64,000 nt of DNA, taken from contig CAWGIM010000015.1 in the NCBI GenBank assembly GCA_963822615.1, forward strand, positions 658,593 through 722,592. Reading direction: 5' to 3'. Under the pieces are notes generated by a model. That model worked only from the letters and a program-made list of their open reading frames with translations. It did no database searches and was not told the DNA's origin. Position numbers and translations under genes: made by a program. This DNA comes from Trebonia sp963822615. GTDB lineage: Bacteria > Actinomycetota > Actinomycetes > Streptosporangiales > Streptosporangiaceae. This document shows positions 8,011-16,256 of this stretch, piece after piece; within the stretch, counting starts at the first letter, position 1; every line of letters begins with the position of its first letter.

Positions 8011-8574
8011 TCAGGTAACCGGCGGCGTGAGCAGGATCCAGCGGTGCCCGAACGGGTCGACGATCGCCGACCGGCGGCCGTAGGGCTGGTCGCTCGGCGG
8101 CCGCTCGACGGCGGCGCCGCCCCGGCTGGCCCGCTCGGTCACCGCGTCGACGTCGGCCACCTCCAGGTGCAGGCTGGAGCTGAAGGTGGCGGGGGAGTCG
8201 GGCGCGCGCACCGGCACGTCCGGCCACAGCGGTGACGGCTCGGACAGCATCAGCACCGCGTTGCCCAGGCTGACCTCGGCGTGCCCGATGGTGCCGTCCG
8301 GGTTGACGACCGGCTCGCCCCGCCGCTGCGCGCCGAGTACCTGGACGTACCAGTCGATGGCGCGCCGGGCGTCGGACACCATGATGTACGGGGTAAGCGC
8401 CGGGGCCTGGACGGGCTGCTGCCCGGCCCGGGCGGTAGCGGCTGGCTGTGACATGGTTCCTCCCGTTGGTCCGATTACCTGCTGGGTGAGCTGCTCCCGC
8501 AGCCGCCGGGCGAAGCCGGGATCGGGGTCGGCCGGGACGGCCGGCTCGCGCAGCGCGTCAAACGGATCGGTCAT
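8011..8574 (-). CDS. VOC (glyoxalase/bleomycin-resistance fold) protein with ECF-linked N-terminus
   Basis: A 187-residue protein. Residues 1-40 (starting MTDPFDALREP) form a short helical arm, and residues 60-185 form two beta-alpha-beta-beta-beta VOC units (PYIMVSDARRAIDWY; SLHLEVADVDA; IVDPFGHRWIL). VOC proteins bind a metal and act as glyoxalases, dioxygenases or drug-binding proteins. Its ATG overlaps the sigma-factor stop by 4 bp (ATGA), so the two are co-translated. The link to an ECF sigma factor suggests a stress-responsive detoxification or sensing role (inference); no substrate can be assigned. Confidence 0.88.
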   Translation of the reverse strand: MTDPFDALREPAVPADPDPGFARRLREQLTQQVIGPTGGTMSQPAATARAGQQPVQAPALTPYIMVSDARRAIDWYVQVLGAQRRGEPVVNPDGTIGHAEVSLGNAVLMLSEPSPLWPDVPVRAPDSPATFSSSLHLEVADVDAVTERASRGGAAVERPPSDQPYGRRSAIVDPFGHRWILLTPPVT

Positions 8575-9092
8575 CGCTCGCCCTCCTCTCCCGCGTAAGC
8601 GCGGCGGAAGGCGGCCCTGGCCCGCACCAGCAGCGCCTCGGTGGCGTGCACGGAGCGGTCAAGCAGCCCGGCCACCTCGGGTACCGGCAGCCCGTCGAGG
8701 TAGCGCAAGGTGAGCGCGGCCCGGTGATGGGCGCCCAGCCGGCCGAGCACCTCGCGGGCCCGGATCCGGTCGATCGCGGTGTCCCACGGGTCCTCAGCGG
8801 TCACCGCGGTGCCGTCGAGAAGCCGGAGCACCCGTTCCTCCCGCTCGGTTCGCCGCCAGTGGTCGGCCAGCTTGTGCCGGGCGACCCCGATCAGCCACGG
8901 AACCGAGGCCGCGGGCGCGCCCGGCTTGCGGGCAGCGTCCACCGCGGCCAGGAACGACTCGGCCGTCAGGTCCTCCGCCAGCGCGGCGTCGCCGCAGCGG
9001 GCCAGCAGGTAGCCGTAGACGTGCGGCAGCGCCGCCTCGTACAGCTCAAGCAGCCCGAGCGCCGGGTCGGGCCGCATCCGCGGGTCCGTCAT
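8571..9092 (-). CDS. ECF-type RNA polymerase sigma factor
   Basis: A 173-residue sigma-70 family factor with only regions 2 and 4. Region 2 includes AEDLTAESFLAA and the PWLIGVARHKLADHWR segment. Region 4 (about 115-165) includes ALTLRYLDGLPVPEVAGLLD followed by a helix-turn-helix. It is co-translated with the VOC gene and has no obvious anti-sigma gene. It starts at ATG 9092. The target promoter cannot be predicted from this window. Confidence 0.92.
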   Translation of the reverse strand: MTDPRMRPDPALGLLELYEAALPHVYGYLLARCGDAALAEDLTAESFLAAVDAARKPGAPAASVPWLIGVARHKLADHWRRTEREERVLRLLDGTAVTAEDPWDTAIDRIRAREVLGRLGAHHRAALTLRYLDGLPVPEVAGLLDRSVHATEALLVRARAAFRRAYAGEEGER

Positions 9093-9152
9093 ACCCCTAT
9101 CGTCGGCCGGGCGCCCCGAACTCCGACGGGCAGGCCCCGGACTTTTGCGGCC

Positions 9153-9560
9153 TCAGCGGAAGGGGTTGGTAACCCGGACTCCCGCGTAGTCCTGGCCGTC
9201 GCCAAGGTCCTCAGACAGGACTTCCGCGCATCCCATCACCCGGGACGCTTCAATAATCGCGGAATCCCAGTACGAGAGCCGGAACCGCTGGCGAGTATCA
9301 AGTGCCGCCATCACCACTGCCGACGTGATGTCCTGCACAGGGAAACGGCGGAATGACTCGATGAGCCGGACGGCCTGTTCGTGCGTGATGGGATCTCGTC
9401 GGCTGGCCCGCGTAGCTTGCACGTAAAACTCCTGCAGCACCTGAACGGACAGGGCCAGGTCGCGCTGGGCGAGGATCTCGTTGGCCCGCTTAGCCTTGTC
9501 TTGCTCGCCCGGATCGCGGGAGATCGCGTAGAGCAGGACGTTGGTGTCAACGAACTGCAC
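9153..9560 (-). CDS. vapC: PIN-domain toxin VapC
   Basis: A 135-residue PIN-domain RNase toxin. Active-site acidic residues are D5 (FVDTNVLLYA), E44 (LQEFYVQA), D99 (SYWDSAIIEA) and D118 (SEDLGDG), the canonical VapC set. GTG 9560 was chosen because it places the VDTN motif at the normal N-terminal position; the frame is open to 9644 but that part lies within the antitoxin. It overlaps the upstream antitoxin gene by 14 bp, typical of vapBC pairs. Confidence 0.93.
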   Translation of the reverse strand: MQFVDTNVLLYAISRDPGEQDKAKRANEILAQRDLALSVQVLQEFYVQATRASRRDPITHEQAVRLIESFRRFPVQDITSAVVMAALDTRQRFRLSYWDSAIIEASRVMGCAEVLSEDLGDGQDYAGVRVTNPFR

Positions 9561-9786
9561 GGTCGTGAACCTCGTCGCGGTCCAGCCGGTCAGCCGCGCG
9601 GAACTGACTGATCTCGGCCTGTACATCGTTCTGCAAGGCCTCAAGCCGGGCGAATTCGTTCATTCGCCCGGACAGGCGTTCAAGGTACGTCACGACCAGT
9701 GCGCTGAGCGAGGTGTCCCGCTGCGCGGCGGCAACCCGCGCATTGCGGTACACGTCGTCGGGTACTGAGACAGTAATATTCTTCAC
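9547..9786 (-). CDS. vapB: ribbon-helix-helix antitoxin VapB
   Basis: A 79-residue protein. The N-terminal MKNITVSVPDDVYRNARVAA is a ribbon-helix-helix DNA-binding element, and an Arg/Glu-rich C-terminal helix should wrap the toxin. The GTG start at 9786 lies inside an inverted-repeat array (9781-9815) and has no recognisable ribosome site, so translation may be leaderless. The repeats suit autorepression by RHH dimers. Confidence 0.9.
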   Translation of the reverse strand: MKNITVSVPDDVYRNARVAAAQRDTSLSALVVTYLERLSGRMNEFARLEALQNDVQAEISQFRAADRLDRDEVHDRAVR

Positions 9787-9815
9787 AGTTTCACAGTAAC
9801 ACAGATTCTGTGAAG
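9781..9815. promoter_or_regulatory. vapBC operator: CTTCACAG ... CTGTGAAG inverted repeat
   Basis: CTTCACAG (9781-9788) and its exact complement CTGTGAAG (9808-9815) flank two further CACAG copies. Four CACAG/CTGTG elements in 35 bp, covering the vapB start codon, fit RHH antitoxin autorepression. Confidence 0.65.
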
Positions 9816-9872
9816 CCGTATTCGCGGAACCGTGCCCGGGAACGCATTCCCGGGCACGGCGCTAGCGGCGCT

Positions 9873-11063
9873 TCAGAGCACGATGGGCAGCTTGTGGTAG
9901 CCGCGCAGCGTGCTGGTGTGGATGAGGTCCGCCCCGGCGTCATTGACGTCCCAGGTCGGGAAGCGCTTGAGGATCTCCTCCAGCGCGATCCGGCCCTCGA
10001 GCCGGGCCAGGGCCGCGCCGAAGCAGTAGTGCAGCCCGACCCCGAAGGTCACGTGGCGGTCGATCTTCCGGTGCACGTTGTAGGTGTCCGGGGCGTCGAA
10101 CGCCCGCTCGTCGCGGTTGGCCGCCCCGGTCAGCAGGGCGACCGTGCTGCCCGCGGGGATGGTCTGCCCGTGCCGCTCGACCGGCTGGGTGGTGACCCGG
10201 ATCTGGATCGGGGACGGCACCTCGTAGCGCAGTGTCTCCTCCACCGCGGCCGTGACCAGCGACCGGTCGGCCACCACGGCGGCCCGCTGGTCGGGGTGGT
10301 CGGCCAGCGTCTTGCCCATCCAGCCGATGAGCCGGGCGGTGGTCTCGTTGCCGGCCGAGTACAGCATGCCGACGTAGTTGAGGATCTCCGCGTCGGTCAG
10401 CCCGCGCTCCTCGCCGGTGGCCGGGTCGGTGAACCGGGCCTGGATCAGCGTGGTGAGGAAGTCATCGGCCGGGTGCTCCCGGCGGTAGGCGAGGAACTGG
10501 ACGTACGGCAGCCCGATGGTGCCGATGGCCGACTCCTTCGGCATCTCGGCCGACTGCAGCCGGGCCGATTCCTCGATCTGGTCGCGCAGCTCGACCTGCG
10601 ACTCCTCGGGGATGCCGACCAGCGCGCCGATCACCCGCATCGGCAGGTGCGCGCCGAAGTCGCCCACCAGGTCGAAGCCGCCGCTGCCGACCAGCGGGTC
10701 CAGGTACTCCGCGCACAGCTCGCGGATGCGCGGCTCTAGCGCCAGCACCTTGCGCGGGGTGACCGCGCGGCTCAGCAGCAGCCGGTGCACGTCGTGCTCG
10801 GGCGGGTCCTCGGCGATGAACAGCCCCGGCGGGACCGGGTGCTTGGTCTGCACCATCTCGAGCTGGATGCCCTTGGAGGAGGTGTAGGTCTTCCAGTCGG
10901 TCGACGCCTCTTCCACGTCCACGTACCTGGACAGCGCGTAGAAGTCGTAGCGGCCGTTGTAGTAGACCGGCGCCTCGTCCCGCATCCGCTTCCATACCGG
11001 GTACGGGTCGTCGTCGATGTCGAAGTCGTAGGGGTCGTAATAGATATCAGTGGTCGCGCTCAC
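9873..11063 (-). CDS. cytochrome P450
   Basis: A 396-residue soluble bacterial P450. The I-helix oxygen-activation motif is AGNETT (237-242), the K-helix E-x-x-R is E276-R279, and the heme loop FGVGLHYCFG (340-349) has Cys347 as thiolate ligand. It is the last gene of an operon with aldehyde dehydrogenase, sucrase/ferredoxin-like protein and enoyl-CoA hydratase. The [3Fe-4S] ferredoxin at 36292 could supply electrons. The product probably hydroxylates a substrate of the catabolic regulon, but the family number and substrate cannot be determined here. Confidence 0.95.
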   Translation of the reverse strand: MSATTDIYYDPYDFDIDDDPYPVWKRMRDEAPVYYNGRYDFYALSRYVDVEEASTDWKTYTSSKGIQLEMVQTKHPVPPGLFIAEDPPEHDVHRLLLSRAVTPRKVLALEPRIRELCAEYLDPLVGSGGFDLVGDFGAHLPMRVIGALVGIPEESQVELRDQIEESARLQSAEMPKESAIGTIGLPYVQFLAYRREHPADDFLTTLIQARFTDPATGEERGLTDAEILNYVGMLYSAGNETTARLIGWMGKTLADHPDQRAAVVADRSLVTAAVEETLRYEVPSPIQIRVTTQPVERHGQTIPAGSTVALLTGAANRDERAFDAPDTYNVHRKIDRHVTFGVGLHYCFGAALARLEGRIALEEILKRFPTWDVNDAGADLIHTSTLRGYHKLPIVL

Positions 11064-11081
11064 GCAGGTCTCCTTTTCCGC

Positions 11082-12548
11082 TTAGATCGGCTCAGAAAGA
11101 GCCTTGACCTGCAGGTACTCCTCGAACCCGAGCTGACCGGTCTCCCGGCCGATGCCGCTCTGCTTGTACCCGCCGAACGGGACGTTGTGCCCGTAGTAGA
11201 TGCCGCCGTCCACGATCATGGTGCCCGCGCGGACCCGCCGCGCGAGCGCCTTGGACCGCTCGTGGTCACCGGAGAACACCGCCCCGGACAGGCCGAAGAT
11301 GGTGTCGTTGGCGATCCGGATGGCGTCCTCGTCGTCGGTGAACTTCTGGATCACCAGCACCGGGCCGAAGATTTCACTCTTAACGAGTTCGGCGTCCTCC
11401 GGCAGGTCCGCGAACAGCGTCGGCTCGTAGTAGTAGCCGGTGGTCAGCTCCGGGGGCCGGCGCCCGCCAAGCAGCGGCTGGTGGCCGGCCTCCTTGGCCC
11501 GCTCGACCATGGCCTCCACCCGGTCACGGTGCTGCGCGCTGTTCAGCGGGCCCATGATGTTGCCCATCACGGTCGGGTCGCCGTACCCCATGTGGGACAG
11601 CTGCTGCCTGGCGATCTCCACCCCCTCGTCGAACCGGGAGGCGGGCAGCAGCAGCCGGCTGAGGGTGGCGCAGCCCTGGCCGCCGTGCAGGCAGACCATG
11701 AAGGTGGACATCATGATGCCGCGCTCGAAGTCGGCGTCCTCGAGCACGATGTTGGGCGACTTGCCGCCCAGCTCGAGGAAGCACTTCTTCACGGTGTCGG
11801 CGCCGAGCTTCATGATGCGGCGGCCGATCGCGGTCGACCCGGTGAAGCTGATCAGGTCCACCCGGGGGTCGGTGACCAGCTCCTCGCCCCGGCTGTTGGT
11901 GTTGCTGGTGATGACGTTGAAGATGCCGGCCGGGATGTCGGTGTGCTCGGCCACCACCTTGGCGATGACGGTGGCGCTCCACGGGGTGGTCGGCGCGGCC
12001 TTCAGCACGACCGCGTTGCCTGCCGCCAGGGCGGGCCCGACCTTGGCCAGGTTGACCTGGAGCGGCTGGTTCCACGGGGTGATCGCGCCGACTACGCCGA
12101 ACGGCTCCCGCTCCACCCAGCGGTGGGAGGCGAAGCCGGCCAGGTCGCCGTTGCCGTAGTCCGCGCTGAACGCGTAGTTCTCGAGCAGGTCAGTCACCCA
12201 GCCGACGCCCTCGATCGGCCCGTCCACGGTGGAGTCGGTGAGCTGCACCGGGATGCCGACCTCGGCCGTGGTCAGTTCCTTGAGCTCGGCTGAGTACTTG
12301 GCCAGCCCTTCCTGGAGCTGGCGCAGGCAGTGCACCCGGAAGGCGACGTCGGTGCTCCACCGGGTCTGGTCGAAGGCGCGGCGGGCGGCGCCGATCGCCC
12401 GGTCGATGTCACCCGCCGACCCGTCGGCGGCGGGGCCGAGCGAGGTCTCGGTCGCCGGGTTGATGTTGTCGTAGGTGGCGCCGCCCTCAGCGTCGACCAG
12501 CTGGCCGTCGATGAAGAGCTTGCCAACGCTGACGGATGAAATACTCAC
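11082..12548 (-). CDS. NAD(P)-dependent aldehyde dehydrogenase
   Basis: A 488-residue aldehyde dehydrogenase. It has the cofactor loop PWNQPL near 158, the general base E259 in LELGGKSPN, the nucleophile C293 in GQGCA, and a late EIFGPVL segment. The GTG start at 12548 follows AGGAGGA. It oxidises an aldehyde to a carboxylate, probably the product of P450 or alcohol oxidation in the same operon, so that the acid can be activated by the acyl-CoA ligases encoded nearby (inference). Confidence 0.95.
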   Translation of the reverse strand: MSISSVSVGKLFIDGQLVDAEGGATYDNINPATETSLGPAADGSAGDIDRAIGAARRAFDQTRWSTDVAFRVHCLRQLQEGLAKYSAELKELTTAEVGIPVQLTDSTVDGPIEGVGWVTDLLENYAFSADYGNGDLAGFASHRWVEREPFGVVGAITPWNQPLQVNLAKVGPALAAGNAVVLKAAPTTPWSATVIAKVVAEHTDIPAGIFNVITSNTNSRGEELVTDPRVDLISFTGSTAIGRRIMKLGADTVKKCFLELGGKSPNIVLEDADFERGIMMSTFMVCLHGGQGCATLSRLLLPASRFDEGVEIARQQLSHMGYGDPTVMGNIMGPLNSAQHRDRVEAMVERAKEAGHQPLLGGRRPPELTTGYYYEPTLFADLPEDAELVKSEIFGPVLVIQKFTDDEDAIRIANDTIFGLSGAVFSGDHERSKALARRVRAGTMIVDGGIYYGHNVPFGGYKQSGIGRETGQLGFEEYLQVKALSEPI

Positions 12549-12572
12549 CAGTTCCTCCTGATAATCCAGCTG

Positions 12573-13613
12573 CTAATCCAGCTGCGCGGGCCCGGCGTTC
12601 CGTAAAACACGGCGCACCGCGGCGACGTCCCACTCGGTTTCGCGCTTGACCGCCGACGAGGCGGGTGTCATGCAGCCGGGCATGGGGATGCTCCGGCCTG
12701 GCCGGACCTCGGCCTCGTAGCTGATTTCCTGGTCGCCGTCGCGCCAGGTCAGCCGGGTGTGCGGGCCGTCGGCGGCCCCGCTGCGGGCCAGGCCGAGCAG
12801 CCGCCAGCCAACCTGCCCGAGCACCGCCGCCTCCAGCGCCTGCACCTGCGGGCCGTCCAGCCCGGTGCAGCCGCGGTAGTGGCCGGCCACGGCGGCGAAG
12901 TCGCCGTCCTGGCGCAGCACCCGGGTGACCACGTCCTGGTCGGCGAAGCCCCAGGCGGTTCCCTGCGGCAGCACGATGAAGGTGGGCGCGAAGCGGTGCC
13001 CCCCGGTGTGGCTGGTGCGCCACAAGTTCACCCCGTCGAGTACGCCGGGCTGTGCTGGCTGACCCGCTTGCTGACCCGCTTGCTGGCCCGCTAGCCGCAC
13101 CGCCAGGCTGGCGCCGAGGCGGCCGCAGCACGAGTCGCGGCTGCCGTGGGTGCACAGCAGCAGGTCGGTCCCTGGCGTCTCGAACGGCGATGGCGCCTCG
13201 TCGGCGGCCGCCGCGATCAGCGCCGCCACCGTGTCGGTGAGCGACTCGCCCGCGGCCGCCTCGAACCGGCGGTAGCCGGCGAAGCCGGCCGCGCCGGGCG
13301 GCTTGGCGTGCAGGATGACCCGCCGGCCCGGCGGCCGGGCGGCGCTGCCGTCGGCGGCGCTGCCGTCGGGGGCGCTGGCGGGCGCGATCGCCTGCAGCCG
13401 GTAGCGGTGCGGGCGCAGCAGCGGCCCGAGGGCGGCGCCTTCCGCCGTCTCGCCCGCGTCCCGCGGCCAGGGGAGCGGGATCTCGGCCAGGAGGTAGCCG
13501 GCCGGGCTGCCGATGGTGCCGACCGGCGACAGCGACGCGTCGCGCGCCCACTCGGCGCACCGCACCCTGGCGTCGGGGCCGTGCCCGGAGGTGAGCGCGG
13601 TCGAGGTGGTCAA
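12573..13613 (-). CDS. sucrase/ferredoxin-like (thioredoxin-fold [2Fe-2S]) protein
   Basis: A 346-residue protein of the sucrase/ferredoxin-like family. The signature CTHGSRDSCCGRLG begins near residue 150, and a second thioredoxin-like segment with the HTGGHRFAPTFIVLPQG loop lies near 205. The family binds a [2Fe-2S] cluster, and its role in bacteria is poorly defined; electron transfer to the P450 is one possibility (inference). TTG 13613 overlaps the hydratase stop by 4 bp. Residues near 185-195 are expanded by AGQQ repeats (13060-13095), an indel-prone stretch. Confidence 0.82.
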   Translation of the reverse strand: MTTSTALTSGHGPDARVRCAEWARDASLSPVGTIGSPAGYLLAEIPLPWPRDAGETAEGAALGPLLRPHRYRLQAIAPASAPDGSAADGSAARPPGRRVILHAKPPGAAGFAGYRRFEAAAGESLTDTVAALIAAAADEAPSPFETPGTDLLLCTHGSRDSCCGRLGASLAVRLAGQQAGQQAGQPAQPGVLDGVNLWRTSHTGGHRFAPTFIVLPQGTAWGFADQDVVTRVLRQDGDFAAVAGHYRGCTGLDGPQVQALEAAVLGQVGWRLLGLARSGAADGPHTRLTWRDGDQEISYEAEVRPGRSIPMPGCMTPASSAVKRETEWDVAAVRRVLRNAGPAQLD

Positions 13614-14536
13614 CGGCTCGGCTCCTGCGCCAGCACCTGGTCCTTGACCGACGGCCGGACGCCGGGGGCGGTCCGCCAGTCGACGATCCCCTCGTCACCC
13701 GGCAGGCCCATCGGCATCTGGTTGTCGTGCACCCAGGCCCAGTGGGCGTGGTTGAGCTCGTGCAGCGTGAAGCACGCGTTGAGCGCGTTGTAGAAGCCCA
13801 TCTGGTCGACGCTCTGGTTGACCGACTCCTTGATCAGCAGCGCGGCCATGGTGGGCACCGCGGCGACCCGGCGGGCGAGCGCCAGCGCCGACTCCTGCAG
13901 CTCCTCAGCCGGGAAGACCTTGGACACCATGCCGATCTGGTACGCCTCCTGTGCGTCCATCGAGTCGCCGGTGAGCAGCAGCTCCTTGGCCTTGCGGGGG
14001 CCGAACTCCCAGGGGTGCGCGAAGTACTCCATGCCGCACATGCCGAGCCGGGTGCCGACCACGTCGGCGAACGTGGTGCCCTCGGCCGCGACGATCAGGT
14101 CGCACGCCCACATCAGCATCAGCCCGGCCGAGAACACCGGGCCGTGCACGGCGGCGATGGTGATCTTGCGCAGGTTCCGCCACCGCCGGGTGCTCTCGAA
14201 GAAGTGGTGCCACTCCTGCAGCATCATCTTCTCCGCGCCGCTCCGGGTCCCGCCGTTCACCCCGGCCGAGGGGTGCAGGCCGGGCCCCGGGGTCATGTCC
14301 GCCCGGCCCTGCCGCGAGCCGACGTCATGCCCGGAGGAGAACATCGTCCCGTGACCGCCGAGGATGATCACCCGGACGGCGTCGTCCTCCTCCGCCCGGG
14401 CGAACGCCTCACCCAGCTCGACCAGGAGCCCGCGGTTCTGGGCGTTGCGTGCTTCCGGCCGGTTGAGCATGACCCGCACGATCGCCCCGTCGTCGAGCGA
14501 CTCGCAGGTGAGGTACCGGTATTCGGGATCGGTCAT
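13610..14536 (-). CDS. enoyl-CoA hydratase/isomerase (crotonase fold)
   Basis: A 308-residue crotonase. The N-terminal VMLNRPEARNAQN is the usual substrate-binding strand, an oxyanion-hole segment lies around GTMFSSGHDVGS (near 85), and VHGPVFSAGLMLMWACDLIVA lies near 140. The length exceeds a minimal hydratase because of an insertion after residue 95 containing a Gly/Arg-rich loop. It heads the four-gene operon (hydratase, sucrase/ferredoxin-like, aldehyde dehydrogenase, P450), divergent from an acyl-CoA ligase across operator site 2. Confidence 0.92.
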   Translation of the reverse strand: MTDPEYRYLTCESLDDGAIVRVMLNRPEARNAQNRGLLVELGEAFARAEEDDAVRVIILGGHGTMFSSGHDVGSRQGRADMTPGPGLHPSAGVNGGTRSGAEKMMLQEWHHFFESTRRWRNLRKITIAAVHGPVFSAGLMLMWACDLIVAAEGTTFADVVGTRLGMCGMEYFAHPWEFGPRKAKELLLTGDSMDAQEAYQIGMVSKVFPAEELQESALALARRVAAVPTMAALLIKESVNQSVDQMGFYNALNACFTLHELNHAHWAWVHDNQMPMGLPGDEGIVDWRTAPGVRPSVKDQVLAQEPSR

Positions 14537-14645
14537 CGGAGCCCTTCAGCTAGATCCCCGATGCGCTGACGAGTCCGTTCCGGGCGGCGTCCCACTGTCT
14601 TCCCACCACCCTGGCGGCATTGCCAGGCATCCTTCGCGCAATATT

Positions 14646-14658
14646 TACACTAGGTCTA
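14646..14658. promoter_or_regulatory. regulon operator site 2 (TACACT-A-GGTCTA)
   Basis: A near-palindromic 13-mer of the window's shared motif: the left half has one change from TATACT and the right one from AGTCTA. It lies in the 172-bp divergent gap between the hydratase operon (14536) and the acyl-CoA ligase (14709), 50 bp upstream of the latter. Confidence 0.55.
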
Positions 14659-14708
14659 ATTTCCTGTAGCTTCAAGCCCAGTGCCGAACGAACAGGAAGG
14701 TCAGGCCG

Positions 14709-16256
14709 ATGAAGGTTCCTCTGACGGTGAGTGACTTCCTGGACCGGGCCGAGACGGTGTACCCGGACAGTCTGGCACTGGTGGACGAGCCGGGCGTCCC
14801 GGGCAGCCTCGGCCGGATGACCTACCGGGAGATGGCGGCGCGCGCCCGCGGCCTGGCCCTGGCGCTGGACGCGATGCAGGTACCGGGGGACGCCCGGGTG
14901 GCGATCGTGTCGCCCAACGCCAGCCGCTTCATGATCAGCTACTTCGGGGTGAGCGGCTACGGCCGGGTGCTCGTCCCGGTCAACTACCGGCTGCGGGCCG
15001 ACGAGATCTCCTACATCGTCGAGCACTCGGGCACCAGCGTGCTGCTGGTGGACCCGGAGTACGACGAGGTGCTGTCCGGGGTGACCGCCAAGGAGCGCAT
15101 CGTGCTCGACGGCGCCGACGACGCCGCCCTGTTCGCCCCGGCCGCCGCGGGCGCGCAGCCCCGCGGCTGGGTGCCCGACGAGGACGCCACCTGCACCATC
15201 AACTACACCTCGGGGACCACCGCGCGGCCCAAGGGCGTGCAGCTCACGCACCGCAGCTGCTGGCTCAACGCGGCCTCGTTCGGCTGGCACACCACCGTCA
15301 CCGACCGCGACGTGCACCTGCACACCCTGCCGATGTTCCACGTCAACGGCTGGGGCATGCCCTACGCGGTGACCGGCATGGGCGGCACCCACGTGGTGAT
15401 CAGGAAGATCGACGGCGAGGAGATCCTGCGCCGGGTGGAGGACGAGGGGGTGACGCTGATGTGCGGCGCCCCCGCGGTGGTCGCGTCGATCCTGGACGCC
15501 GCCGCCGCCCGCGTCGCCGCGGGCCAGCCGGTACCCGGCCGGGACCGGGTGCGCATCGTGGTGGCGGGCGCGCCGCCGCCCAGCGCCATCATCGCCCGGG
15601 TGGAGGAGCAGCTCGGCTGGGAGTTCATCCAGATCTACGGCCTGACCGAGGCCTCGCCGCTGCTGACGGTGAACCGCACCCGGGCCGACTGGGCCGGGCT
15701 CCCGGCCGGCGAGCGGGCCCGGCTGCTGTCCCAGGCGGGCGTGCCCGCCCTCGGCGTGCGGCTGCGGGTCGACGACCAGGGCGAGGTGCTCGCCCGCTCC
15801 AACCACGTGTTCGAGGGCTACTGGCAGCAGCCGGCCGAGACGGCGGCCGCGCTCGACGACGGCTGGTTCCACACCGGGGACGGCGGCCGCCTCGACGGGC
15901 CGCAGCTCAGCATCACCGACCGGAAGAAGGACGTGATCATCACCGGCGGTGAGAACGTCTCCTCGATCGAGGTGGAGGAGTGCCTCTACCAGCACCCGGC
16001 GGTGGCCGAGGCGGCGGTGATCGGCGTGCCCGACGAGAAGTGGGGCGAGACGGTCAAGGCCCTGGTGGTGCTGCGGCCCGGCTCGGCCGCCGAGCCGGCC
16101 GAGCTGATCGAGTTCTGCCGTAGCCGGATGACCCACTACAAGTGCCCGACCTCGGTCGAGCTGCGTGCGGTGCTGGAGCGGACGGCAACCGGCAAGCTGC
16201 AGAAGTTCAAGCTCCGCGCGCCCTACTGGGCGGGCCGCGAGCGGGGGGTTAACTAA
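14709..16256 (+). CDS. AMP-forming acyl-CoA synthetase (FadD-like)
   Basis: A 515-residue ANL-superfamily ligase. The P-loop-like motif is NYTSGTTARPKG near 165, the A5 motif IYGLTEASPLL near 310, the hinge GWFHTGDGG near 385, ITGGENVSSIEVEE near 415, and the A10 lysine TATGKLQKFKLR near the C-terminus. It converts a carboxylic acid to its CoA thioester through an acyl-adenylate. Its stop codon abuts the GTG of a CaiB/BaiF CoA-transferase, so the two are translationally coupled, giving the cell a ligase and a CoA-transfer route in one operon. Confidence 0.95.
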   Translation: MKVPLTVSDFLDRAETVYPDSLALVDEPGVPGSLGRMTYREMAARARGLALALDAMQVPGDARVAIVSPNASRFMISYFGVSGYGRVLVPVNYRLRADEISYIVEHSGTSVLLVDPEYDEVLSGVTAKERIVLDGADDAALFAPAAAGAQPRGWVPDEDATCTINYTSGTTARPKGVQLTHRSCWLNAASFGWHTTVTDRDVHLHTLPMFHVNGWGMPYAVTGMGGTHVVIRKIDGEEILRRVEDEGVTLMCGAPAVVASILDAAAARVAAGQPVPGRDRVRIVVAGAPPPSAIIARVEEQLGWEFIQIYGLTEASPLLTVNRTRADWAGLPAGERARLLSQAGVPALGVRLRVDDQGEVLARSNHVFEGYWQQPAETAAALDDGWFHTGDGGRLDGPQLSITDRKKDVIITGGENVSSIEVEECLYQHPAVAEAAVIGVPDEKWGETVKALVVLRPGSAAEPAELIEFCRSRMTHYKCPTSVELRAVLERTATGKLQKFKLRAPYWAGRERGVN

